6,232 nt of DNA from JALOAD01 sp023228995 [NCBI: Candidatus Muiribacterium halophilum] (GCA_023228995.1 JALOAD010000097.1:1-6232), one strand, 5' to 3'; numbered from the stretch's first letter, positions 1-6,133 are shown. Numbers and translations: made by a program. The notes: a model not told the origin generated them from the sequence alone.

Positions 1-167
1 ATCATACTAATAGTTCTATAATGTTCAGTAATATCAATTTTACCGTTAATTGCAGCATCGCTAACAGATTTCAAATCAGATTTAGATGCAATAGAATCAG
101 AAAAGATATTAATAGAAAACACTAACAAAAACACAAATATAAACTTCATTATTCTTTTTTGCTTCAT
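1..167 (-). CDS. Exported protein of unknown function, N-terminal part only (cut by window edge)
   Basis: The frame starts at an ATG at 167 and is still open at position 1, giving 55 codons. The visible protein opens with a basic stretch (MKQKRIMKF) and a hydrophobic core (IFVFLLVFSINIF), followed by polar residues (SDSIASKSDLK). This is a typical Sec signal peptide, so the product should be exported. There is no lipobox cysteine in the visible part. The start is supported by a purine-rich ribosome site, AGGGGG, ending 4 nt before the ATG. An internal ATG at 149 lacks such a site. The gene begins one base after the stop of the PKD-domain gene, so the two are very likely co-transcribed and perhaps translationally coupled. 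Too little is visible to name a family. A short stretch after the signal peptide (SDLKSVSDAAINGKIDI) is loosely like the matching part of the neighbour, but not enough to claim paralogy. Confidence 0.75.
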   Translation of the reverse strand, partial: MKQKRIMKFIFVFLLVFSINIFSDSIASKSDLKSVSDAAINGKIDITEHYRTISM

Positions 168-168
168 A

Positions 169-1218
169 CTACCCCCTGATAACAACAACATTCATTTTTT
201 TTTCATAAAGCCCCTGTGGATCATTAATTCTGATCATAACAGGCATATACTCAATAATTTTACCATCTTTTTGAGTTCGTAAAATTTCAGTATTAATTTT
301 ATCAAACTCTATCATATATATAATTGTATTATATTTTTCCGAATTTGTCCTTACTTTTTTTACATCAACAAGTTTCATATTATGTGGTTTTTCTCCCAAA
401 TATATAATAGGCCTATAAAACAAGTTAGTTTTTTCATAATATTCCCTATCATTATGATACGCATTATCCTTAATAGTAATAAAAAAAGGAGTTTCAAATA
501 AACCATTAGACAAAGTCATTATCTTTGAATAATCAACAATATCAACTTTTGAATCAGCAATTACTTTAATTCTTTTTTCTTTAATCGATTCAAAAGGCCT
601 CCATATATTATTTTCATTCGCATTTTTATACTTAAAAAAAACTCTAACTTTAATAGTATAATAAGGTTTCACATTACCATTAGGAATATTAAAAGTATGT
701 TCAGCAGGATTTCCCTGTTCAAATTGAGAGAATTCATCATCAAAAAACCATTGATAATTAATTATTTTTTCAGGTTCATCCTCATCAGCTTTTATTTCAA
801 TGGAATTATCATAAAGGTTAAAATCAGCTTTAAGAATAACTTTTTCACCCTGTTTAACTTCATCAGGAATATCTATTTCAAGATCATGCTTTAAATTTTG
901 TTCCACATATTCAAATTTACTAGAATAAATCGGGAATTTACCATCTTTACCATCTTTAGTACCAGTCAAAAAAACATTTATATCATAAATACCAGGTCTT
1001 GTATAAAAATGACTCTCTCTATTAGTTAAGAAATTTTCAACAGAAAGATTTGTCTTATTCCCATCACCCCAATCATAAGTAACTTGTAAATCCATAACTC
1101 CACCCTGTTTTAGCTTTTGAACCATATCATTTATTTTTTCAAGCTCATTATTGTCTATTGAAAAAACCAATATAGAAAATACAAACATAAAAACAAACAT
1201 AAAAAGCAATTTTTTCAT
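169..1218 (-). CDS. Exported protein with two PKD-like beta-sandwich domains
   Basis: The product is 349 aa. Residues 1-20 (MKKLLFMFVFMFVFSILVFS) form a signal peptide, so it is exported to the periplasm or cell surface. Residues about 45-105 resemble a PKD (polycystic kidney disease) domain: YDWGDGN at 48-54 matches the usual W-x-F/W-G-D-G signature, and YTRPGIYDINVF at 72-83 matches the later Y-x-x-x-G-x-Y-x-V strand. A second, weaker copy spans about 112-222, with YQWFFDDE at 155-162 and HTFNIPNG at 174-181. The C-terminal 120 residues are unassigned. PKD domains are non-catalytic and usually mediate protein or polysaccharide contacts; no catalytic motif is seen. The start is supported by GAGGTG 5 nt upstream. 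A promoter lies about 75 nt upstream and the next gene follows after one base. The substrate or partner is unknown, and nothing links it to the CRISPR locus. Confidence 0.82.
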   Translation of the reverse strand: MKKLLFMFVFMFVFSILVFSIDNNELEKINDMVQKLKQGGVMDLQVTYDWGDGNKTNLSVENFLTNRESHFYTRPGIYDINVFLTGTKDGKDGKFPIYSSKFEYVEQNLKHDLEIDIPDEVKQGEKVILKADFNLYDNSIEIKADEDEPEKIINYQWFFDDEFSQFEQGNPAEHTFNIPNGNVKPYYTIKVRVFFKYKNANENNIWRPFESIKEKRIKVIADSKVDIVDYSKIMTLSNGLFETPFFITIKDNAYHNDREYYEKTNLFYRPIIYLGEKPHNMKLVDVKKVRTNSEKYNTIIYMIEFDKINTEILRTQKDGKIIEYMPVMIRINDPQGLYEKKMNVVVIRG

Positions 1219-1294
1219 AAAAACACCTCGAAGTAATAAATTAGCAAGTTTTAAACAATAATTTAAAATCTAAGCTTAAAAAACCATATTTATC

Positions 1295-1323
1295 ATTATA
1301 ACAGAATAATTAAGAAAAGTTAA
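1295..1323 (-). promoter_or_regulatory. Sigma70-type promoter for the PKD-protein gene
   Basis: On the minus strand, TTAACT (1323-1318) is followed after exactly 17 nt by a perfect TATAAT (1300-1295). Transcription would start near 1288, leaving a 5' leader of about 70 nt before the ATG at 1218. The -10 box and spacing are ideal and the -35 matches 4 of 6. AT-rich DNA throws up such boxes by chance, but the position directly upstream of a gene supports this one. Confidence 0.55.
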
Positions 1324-1445
1324 TGAATTATATAGAAGAGTTTAAAGAACAATTAGTACGATAAAATCAAAAATAAGTAAATGTTAAAACAGTCTAATTA
1401 GTTATTGAATTCCCTTATTAAACAAACAAAAAAAATATCATGTCG

Positions 1446-1469
1446 TCCCGGTATAATTCTGAGCCAGGA
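1446..1469 (-). other. GC-rich hairpin in the intergenic region, role unknown
   Basis: On the minus strand TCCTGG (1469-1464) can pair with CCGGGA (1451-1446), with one G-U pair and a 12-nt loop. A T8 run follows only about 8 nt further on, so it is at best a poor terminator. On the + strand the same arms have a central mismatch, and TTTTT begins 5 nt after the second arm. The island stands out because its surroundings are nearly pure A/T. It contains a 13-nt match to the conserved 5' end of 16S rRNA (see findings). Confidence 0.3.
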
Positions 1470-1503
1470 TCTCGTTTTTATTATAACTATAATCATTATT
1501 TTA

Positions 1504-1581
1504 CTATATATTATCCCATTTTAATTTCATTAATTCTTTAAATCTATCAATTATTTTTTTTCCTCTGTTCAAAAAATTCAT
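1504..1581 (-). pseudogene. Possible C-terminal remnant of a small or decayed gene
   Basis: A short frame starts with ATG at 1581 and ends with TAG at 1506-1504 (25 aa). It reads MNFLNRGKKIIDRF and then ELMKLKWDNI, joined by KE, a basic amphipathic composition that looks more protein-like than the flanking A/T sequence. Its coding sequence crosses an A8 tract (complement of 1554-1561). In the alternative frame entering that tract the residues are MTFLVYEFFEQRKK (ATG near 1594), so one lost or gained A would join the two into a longer tail. No convincing ribosome site precedes the ATG at 1581. I do not recognise the family, and chance remains quite possible. Confidence 0.2.
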
Positions 1582-1653
1582 ATACCAAAAAAGTCATATT
1601 TTTTCACAATTTATAATAGCATAAAGTAGGAACAAAAAAAATCATAAAAACAA

Positions 1654-1683
1654 TTGACTTTCTTATTAAAAATATAGTATAGT
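1654..1683 (+). promoter_or_regulatory. Promoter of the tracrRNA gene
   Basis: TTGACT (1654-1659) is followed after 18 nt by TATAGT (1678-1683), each matching 5 of 6 consensus positions. The predicted start, about 7 nt downstream, falls at 1690, which is precisely the first base that can pair with the CRISPR repeat. That agreement between promoter geometry and anti-repeat boundary strongly supports the assignment. A second TATAGT at 1673-1678 is only 13 nt from the -35 box and is less likely. Confidence 0.75.
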
Positions 1684-1689
1684 TATTAT

Positions 1690-1722
1690 ATACCATAACC
1701 TGAACTTTCAGGTTGCTATAAT
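1690..1722 (+). repeat. Anti-repeat: diverged direct copy of the CRISPR repeat
   Basis: As DNA this segment is a diverged copy of the repeat at 6172-6207 in the same orientation. The first 16 bases (ATACCATAACCTGAAC) are identical to repeat-unit positions 6175-6190. The remaining 17 align without gaps, with 11 identities. The two copies flank the whole cas9-cas1-cas2 cassette. Differences from the repeat cluster in the bulge region (TTG in place of AAA), as expected for a functional anti-repeat rather than an array member. Confidence 0.9.
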
Positions 1723-1747
1723 AAGGGTGAAAAACCCGCAAAGCTCT

Positions 1748-1777
1748 ACCCAGTCTTTGACTGGGTATCTTTTTTTT
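1748..1777 (+). terminator. Rho-independent terminator of the tracrRNA
   Basis: ACCCAGTC (1748-1755) and GACTGGGT (1759-1766) form a perfect 8-bp stem with a TTT loop, followed by ATC and a run of eight T (1770-1777). The T run overlaps the cas2 stop codon on the other strand (1776-1778). Read on the minus strand the hairpin is not followed by a T tract, so it is not an obvious terminator for the cas operon. In the mature tracrRNA this hairpin would be the 3' stem-loop held by Cas9. Confidence 0.93.
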
Positions 1778-2096
1778 AAAACACTAATAATTGTTGAACA
1801 CCAAATTGCTCTTCTGGAATAAATTTACCTAATAAAAGTTTCATTCCAGCATATTGTTTTTCAGTTATTTTTAAAATTCTTATATTCCCTTTTGGAGGTA
1901 AGTTGGTTTCAATTCTTCTAAAATATTTATCTGTAGAATCATCACCTTTACAAATTCTTGAATAAACAGACCATTGCATCATTAAAAATCCTTGCTTGAG
2001 TAAAAATCTTCTAAAAAGAATATAATTTCTTTTATCAGATTTTGTTTTTGTCGGTAAATCAAAAAATAATATTATTCTCAAATATCTTTCCTTCAT
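1776..2096 (-). CDS. cas2: CRISPR-associated endoribonuclease/adaptation protein Cas2
   Basis: The product is 106 aa, the normal length for Cas2. Residues 6-15 (LRIILFFDLP) are the first beta strand of the ferredoxin-like fold, ending in the conserved aspartate D13. RRFLLKQGF (about 29-37) and QWSVYSRIC (about 41-49) are characteristic of type II Cas2. Cas2 forms a dimer that bridges two Cas1 dimers in the spacer-integration complex; the structural role matters more than any nuclease activity in known systems. The ATG overlaps the cas1 stop in ATGA, so translation is likely coupled; the nearest GGAG lies too far upstream (about 17 nt) to act alone. The gene ends directly against the tracrRNA terminator. 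A transcript running past its end would be antisense to the tracrRNA. Confidence 0.95.
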   Translation of the reverse strand: MKERYLRIILFFDLPTKTKSDKRNYILFRRFLLKQGFLMMQWSVYSRICKGDDSTDKYFRRIETNLPPKGNIRILKITEKQYAGMKLLLGKFIPEEQFGVQQLLVF

Positions 2097-2986
2097 TTTA
2101 TAAAATCTATTATCTCCAACATTTTATAATCATTGTTTTTTATAGCTCTTACAAAAGAATCAATAACAATTTCAACTGAATTTAAAACATTTATTTCAAA
2201 ATTATTTAATAAAACACTAAAATTCAAAATATTTAATAATTTAACTTTTTCATTATGCGTAAGTTCTTTTTTTTCTTTTGTTTCTTGCAGTATTTTTATT
2301 ACATTAAAATCTACTATTGGTCTATAGATTTCTAAAAAATCATCAGCTAAATTAAATTGATTTAATTGATTACAGTGAAAAATCCCAAAAGCTGGTAACA
2401 ATCCTGCTACGCTCAATGTCCTACAAATAACTCCTCTAACAATAGAATATCCATAATTTAAACAAGCATTAATGAAATTGTCGTCATTTCTAGTAAATTT
2501 CCCAAATAATGCTTTCCAATAAATAGATGCTGAATATCCTTCTACATTTGAAGGATCCCCTGATTTTACTTTGTGTCTCAAATTATCAATTAATTTTGCT
2601 TCTTCTTTTTGAAATATTTGTAATACATATGACTGACCTTCTATTTTTCTTTGAATAATTTTTTTCCACAATCTTTTTTTCAATGGTTCAGACATATTCA
2701 TCTGTAATTTAGCTATTAACAAATGTCTATAATGACCATTAAAAGGACACATAATTGAATTAGGAACATTGAAATTATTACATGTAAACAAAGCAATATT
2801 GTATTCTGGCAATTGAGATAATAAAGCAGTTGTAATTGTAGAGTAATTATTTTCAAGCATTATTACATCAATGTCATCTAAAGGAACTTTTAAAATATCA
2901 CCTTTTTCAAAATTATTATAAATCAAATTATTATCTTTTAAAGATAATTTACATTTATTAATAATATAAATAGTTCTCCAAGCCAA
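2093..2986 (-). CDS. cas1: CRISPR integrase Cas1 (type II), TTG start
   Basis: This is the DNA integrase that, with Cas2, inserts new spacers at the array. The start is TTG at 2986: AAAGGAG lies 5 nt upstream, overlapping the cas9 stop, and the resulting N-terminus (fMet)-AWRTIYI matches the xWRT(V/I) opening of type II Cas1. An ATG at 3079 in the same frame would add 31 lysine-rich residues overlapping cas9 out of frame, and is rejected. The protein is then 297 aa, the family length. Putative metal-binding residues are E149 (SNVEGYSA), H204 (FGIFH) and E219 (NLADDFLEIYRP), in the spacing known from type II Cas1. The stretch around SEPLKKRLW (99-107) and KFTRNDDNFINACLNYGY (163-180) reads very like Neisseria Cas1. 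It lies 10 nt after cas9 and overlaps cas2 by 4 nt, so all three share one operon. Confidence 0.96.
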   Translation of the reverse strand: MAWRTIYIINKCKLSLKDNNLIYNNFEKGDILKVPLDDIDVIMLENNYSTITTALLSQLPEYNIALFTCNNFNVPNSIMCPFNGHYRHLLIAKLQMNMSEPLKKRLWKKIIQRKIEGQSYVLQIFQKEEAKLIDNLRHKVKSGDPSNVEGYSASIYWKALFGKFTRNDDNFINACLNYGYSIVRGVICRTLSVAGLLPAFGIFHCNQLNQFNLADDFLEIYRPIVDFNVIKILQETKEKKELTHNEKVKLLNILNFSVLLNNFEINVLNSVEIVIDSFVRAIKNNDYKMLEIIDFIK

Positions 2987-2991
2987 AAAAT

Positions 2992-2998
2992 CTCCTTT
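2992..2998 (-). promoter_or_regulatory. Ribosome binding site that decides the cas1 TTG start
   Basis: AAAGGAG on the minus strand overlaps the cas9 TAA stop (2999-2997) and lies 5 nt before the TTG at 2986. It is among the strongest Shine-Dalgarno matches in the window and there is no alternative ATG nearby in frame. Confidence 0.85.
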
Positions 2999-5900
2999 AC
3001 ATTCCTTTTTTAAATGGCATTCTTTTTTCTTTATTAACTTTAAAATAATTACCAAGAATATCAACTTGATGTTTTTCAAATATCTCTAAAGTTTTTGACC
3101 CCACACCAATCTTTACACCAGATGCTTCAAAATCTTGAGTAAACAATATTTTTGCAGAACTAATATCCATTCCGTTAAAATATCCTATTAATTCAGTCTT
3201 GTTTTTTTGCTTTACTTTAATCAAATCTCCTTTAAAAAGAGAAAAGCAAAACTGATAAGTATTATCTATAATATCCCAATTTTTTTTCAAATTTTTAACT
3301 TTCACAGCTAAATTTGGTAATTCTTTTGATAGAATATCAGCAACATAAATAGGAACACAAAAAAACTTACTGGATTTTTTAAAAACATCAATTCTAATCA
3401 TTTCGCCATTATCAGCAATACCACCCATTACTTTTACAAAACTATTTGTGTTTTCTTCAATAGTAATTTTCTTTATTTCAGGTCCTTGTTTCCCTTCATC
3501 ATTACATTTCATAAAGATAGGCTCAGAAAATGCTTTTTTTGGCTCATTAGAATTTTCTTCTAATCTTGTTTTTAAAACATCGTATAGATTTTGTGAATAT
3601 TTTTTATTGTGAAGTTTTTCCAAAGTTTCCAATTTAACATTTTCCAGTGAAACTCTTTTTAAAGAAACGTTTTTATTAGAATCCCAACCTTTTATTGTTT
3701 CTGCATGAGCAGCCCCTGTAACTTTCCTTCTTGGTGACTTTGACACAAAAATATTATAAATAACTTTTTTTATATCCTCACGAAAGTTATCTAAAGGAGC
3801 TCTATATTTAATTTTTTTGTGATTTTCAATAATTCCATAAGTAGTTGCAAATTCTTTTACCATATCTTGTGTTGCAAAAGCAACAACTATTGAATCTATA
3901 GCGTGATGATAATGATTGCTTCGATCTTTTAATGAATTTACACCCCAATATCTTCTTAAAGCAGCTGTAAGTTGTCCATTTCTAACTTGAACTTTATTTT
4001 TTATATAAGAATCTTCAAATAACATAAAATTCTCACAATATGATTTAACTAATCTAGATATATATCTAGTATCATTTAAATTCCTTTCTTTAAAATCTTT
4101 TTCAGCTCTTTTATCAAATATTTTTTTAGCCAAAAGATGTTTTTTTCTTCTTGACATATTTTTATTGTAATTAACTAAACAAATAAAATTTTCCCATTTT
4201 TCTTTATCTTGACCAAAATATTCATATGGAGTTTTCCCTGATTTTTTTTGATTTTCTGAATTCAGACATAATACTTTGTTATTATAAGAATCATCCATAG
4301 AACGAGAATAAGGAATTATATGATCAATTTCAGCATAACCATTTTCGTCCAATCTTTTAATATCAATAATTTTACCAGAATATAAACATTTACAATCTTG
4401 TTCTTTATATAATCTTAATTTTAAAATATTTTTCCCGTTAGCATTTAATCCATATTCCAAACATTGATTTTTAGCCATTTCATTTTTTTTATGATTTTCA
4501 CTATTATTTTTTTCAATTTTCTTTCTATCTTCAAAATTTCTATTGATATCTCTGGCAAATTCAATATTTATTTGATGTACTATTCCATGTTTTTTTATTA
4601 ATGCATTAATAACTTTTCTAAATTCTGATAATGCTCTTTTAACTACAGGACTACCAATTTCAATATCAATAGGCGGCATTTTACAAACTTTTTTTTGATT
4701 TTTTAAATTTAAATTAAAATCATACTGTAATTTTGCACAAGCTTCAGAATAATTTAATCCTTCAATCATCTCAGGTATTAATTTATTCAAAGCTTTTAGT
4801 GATAAATGTAAAAATTTTGAGTTATATATTTTCAACAATTCATTTATAGTTTCATCTTTAACCAAATTACCCAATAGACTTTTCAACTTAATAAATGCTT
4901 CCTCATTATTTTTATTATAAGTAAGAATATAGATAATATTATCTAAGTTTTTTGCTAAAACTATTTTTTCGAATTCCTTTAATTGTTCTTGAGATTGAAA
5001 AGCCTTCCTAATACCGTGATAAGATTTCAAATGAACAACTTCTGGATTATCCTTTTTTGAATTTAAACCTTTAATTTCTACTTCAACATCTCCAAATAAT
5101 TCTTTTTTTATTTTATTTAAATTTATTTTTTGTATAGTATGTGAAATATCCATAATATGTTTAATTTGTTCTTTATTAAATCTTATTTCTAATCCATCTT
5201 TAGTCAGAATTTTGAGATTATTTAATGTTTGTAAAGCACGAAAGATTTCAGCTGAATAAGAATTTTTAGGAGCCCTAAATTCTTCTTTTTCGAACAAACA
5301 TTTACCCACCATTTTTTTTAAATCTTCCTCAGATAAAGATTCCTTTTGCCAATTAAAAATATCTAATATTTCTTTTTTAAAACTTTCATTAAATTGTATA
5401 TAACCAAACTTGTTTTGTTTATTAATTATAGTAATTAATTCTTGCTCTAAAACTTGTCTCGAAACACATTTATTATAATTTCCAAGTTTATTTCTTCTAG
5501 CAATTCCTAAAGGAAATTTTATAGAAATCATTTCTCCATAAGTTTGAAAGTTTTCTGATTTTAAAATTTTAATTTGATTAGCTATTGCGGTCTTTAGCTT
5601 TCCTGTTTCGGAATCTCCATCATCGCGTGTTTTTAGATTAAAACCTCTATTTTTTATTATATGTACAAAAATTCTTGTTATTTCTTCCTTAGTCAATTTT
5701 TCATATAATGCTTTTCTTCTTAAATCCCATACATCTACATCTGTATTTTTTAAAAGAAATAAATTATCTATCTCTTCTTCAGTTATAAGTTTGTTTTTTA
5801 TACATAATTTTTTCACAAGAGATATTCTCTTACACCTTCTTTTTAATCGTCTTCTTAAAAGACGATTATCTCTTCTAGGTTTTGCTAAAGATTCACCTGT

Positions 5901-6038
5901 TTTTGGATTTTCTGCTTTATTAAAAATTCTAACTCCTGCATCAATTATCTTATTTTCAGACTTTTTATCTCCTATTTCTATAAATGACCATCCAATTGAA
6001 GTAATACCTATATCAAATCCTATTATTTTAACTTTCAT
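2997..6038 (-). CDS. cas9: CRISPR-associated endonuclease Cas9, type II-C, N. meningitidis-like
   Basis: RNA-guided DNA endonuclease, 1013 aa, compact (known comparisons: Nme1Cas9 1082, C. jejuni 984). All catalytic residues are present. RuvC-I has D9 in IIGFDIGITSIGW. The arginine-rich bridge helix spans about 54-80 (RRDNRLLRRRLKRRCKR at 55-71). A REC lobe covers about 83-455. RuvC-II has E493 in HQINIEFARDI. HNH spans about 511-660, with D572-H573 in EIDHIIPYSRS and N596 in SENQ. RuvC-III has H712 and D715 in HHAIDSIVVA. The WED/PAM-interacting part (about 771-1013) keeps Nme landmarks such as GGIADNGEMIRIDVF, FSLFKGDLI and the terminal QVDILG. GAGG lies 6 nt before the ATG. The gene heads the cas9-cas1-cas2 operon and lacks csn2 or cas4, which defines subtype II-C. 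It appears intact. The effector should use the crRNA:tracrRNA duplex encoded at both ends of the locus. Confidence 0.98.
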   Translation of the reverse strand: MKVKIIGFDIGITSIGWSFIEIGDKKSENKIIDAGVRIFNKAENPKTGESLAKPRRDNRLLRRRLKRRCKRISLVKKLCIKNKLITEEEIDNLFLLKNTDVDVWDLRRKALYEKLTKEEITRIFVHIIKNRGFNLKTRDDGDSETGKLKTAIANQIKILKSENFQTYGEMISIKFPLGIARRNKLGNYNKCVSRQVLEQELITIINKQNKFGYIQFNESFKKEILDIFNWQKESLSEEDLKKMVGKCLFEKEEFRAPKNSYSAEIFRALQTLNNLKILTKDGLEIRFNKEQIKHIMDISHTIQKINLNKIKKELFGDVEVEIKGLNSKKDNPEVVHLKSYHGIRKAFQSQEQLKEFEKIVLAKNLDNIIYILTYNKNNEEAFIKLKSLLGNLVKDETINELLKIYNSKFLHLSLKALNKLIPEMIEGLNYSEACAKLQYDFNLNLKNQKKVCKMPPIDIEIGSPVVKRALSEFRKVINALIKKHGIVHQINIEFARDINRNFEDRKKIEKNNSENHKKNEMAKNQCLEYGLNANGKNILKLRLYKEQDCKCLYSGKIIDIKRLDENGYAEIDHIIPYSRSMDDSYNNKVLCLNSENQKKSGKTPYEYFGQDKEKWENFICLVNYNKNMSRRKKHLLAKKIFDKRAEKDFKERNLNDTRYISRLVKSYCENFMLFEDSYIKNKVQVRNGQLTAALRRYWGVNSLKDRSNHYHHAIDSIVVAFATQDMVKEFATTYGIIENHKKIKYRAPLDNFREDIKKVIYNIFVSKSPRRKVTGAAHAETIKGWDSNKNVSLKRVSLENVKLETLEKLHNKKYSQNLYDVLKTRLEENSNEPKKAFSEPIFMKCNDEGKQGPEIKKITIEENTNSFVKVMGGIADNGEMIRIDVFKKSSKFFCVPIYVADILSKELPNLAVKVKNLKKNWDIIDNTYQFCFSLFKGDLIKVKQKNKTELIGYFNGMDISSAKILFTQDFEASGVKIGVGSKTLEIFEKHQVDILGNYFKVNKEKRMPFKKGM

Positions 6039-6057
6039 AGTAAACCTCTTAATTTAT

Positions 6058-6093
6058 TTAATGTTTTTTCGGAAATTTTAATAAAAACATTAA
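6058..6093. repeat. Perfect 11-bp inverted repeat in the cas9 upstream region
   Basis: TTAATGTTTTT (6058-6068) and AAAAACATTAA (6083-6093) are exact inverted copies separated by 14 nt. The element ends about 8 nt before the cas9 ribosome site on the minus strand. It could be a 5'-leader hairpin or an operator for a dimeric regulator. The arms are AT-rich, so chance is not excluded. No convincing -35/-10 pair for cas9 was found in the surrounding A/T sequence (6039-6133). Confidence 0.4.
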
Positions 6094-6133
6094 TAAATAT
6101 TTATAAAAATGTTATTTTTTTTTTATAATAATG

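Larger units (their letters stand above)
1219..1653. other. AT-rich intergenic region between the PKD gene and the tracrRNA promoter
   Basis: This stretch has no substantial coding region. It contains the promoter of the PKD gene (1295-1323), a GC-rich island at about 1441-1475 that can fold into a weak hairpin, and a 25-codon open frame at 1504-1581 that may be a gene remnant. The remainder is low-complexity A/T sequence with no tRNA, CRISPR repeat or insertion-sequence end that I can recognise. Confidence 0.6.
1690..1777 (+). ncRNA. tracrRNA of the type II-C CRISPR-Cas system
   Basis: This RNA of about 86 nt would pair with pre-crRNA to form the dual guide bound by Cas9. The anti-repeat at 1690-1722 aligns without gaps to the complement of repeat bases 1-33. 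The upper duplex (1690-1712) has 23 positions, with one G-U pair (U1706) and one C-A mismatch (A1710). U1713, U1714 and G1715 form an internal bulge opposite three repeat uridines, and the lower duplex is CTATAAT (1716-1722). Then come AA, a short nexus hairpin GGGT/ACCC (1725-1728 with 1734-1737, loop GAAAA), a linker GCAAAGCTCT (1738-1747), and the terminator hairpin. The order and wording closely follow the N. meningitidis tracrRNA (known: AATAAGG at the anti-repeat exit and CGCAACGCTCT before the terminal hairpin; here AATAAGG and CGCAAAGCTCT). The nexus stem is shorter than in Neisseria. The gene is convergent with cas2. Confidence 0.93.

Noticed and set aside
697-894. Open frame on the + strand inside the PKD-protein gene
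   Set aside because: It is the reverse complement of a real coding region; its product is a low-complexity F/I/K sequence with no ribosome site.
1690-1722. Anti-repeat read as a second CRISPR array or orphan repeat
   Set aside because: It is single, diverged at the bulge positions, preceded by a promoter on the opposite strand to the crRNAs and followed by nexus and terminator hairpins, all of which mark a tracrRNA gene.
1748-1766. The tracrRNA hairpin as a bidirectional terminator for the cas operon
   Set aside because: On the minus strand the stem is followed by AGAGCTTTGCGGG, not a T tract, so intrinsic termination in that direction is not supported.
2133-2327. Open frame on the + strand inside cas1
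   Set aside because: Antisense shadow of well-conserved cas1 codons, with no initiation signals or recognisable protein features.
2987-3079. Extended cas1 N-terminus from an ATG at 3079
   Set aside because: The extra 31 residues overlap cas9 in another frame and precede the normal Cas1 start; a strong ribosome site sits directly before the TTG at 2986.
5791-6081. Open frame on the + strand opposite the 5' end of cas9, with hydrophobic segments
   Set aside because: It is antisense to the highly conserved RuvC-I and bridge-helix codons. The apparent membrane segments come from complementing lysine- and arginine-rich AT codons.
6039-6133. A specific sigma70 promoter for cas9 in the A/T-rich leader
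   Set aside because: Several TATTAA- or TATAAA-like hexamers occur, but none has a credible -35 box at 16-18 nt; picking one would be guesswork.
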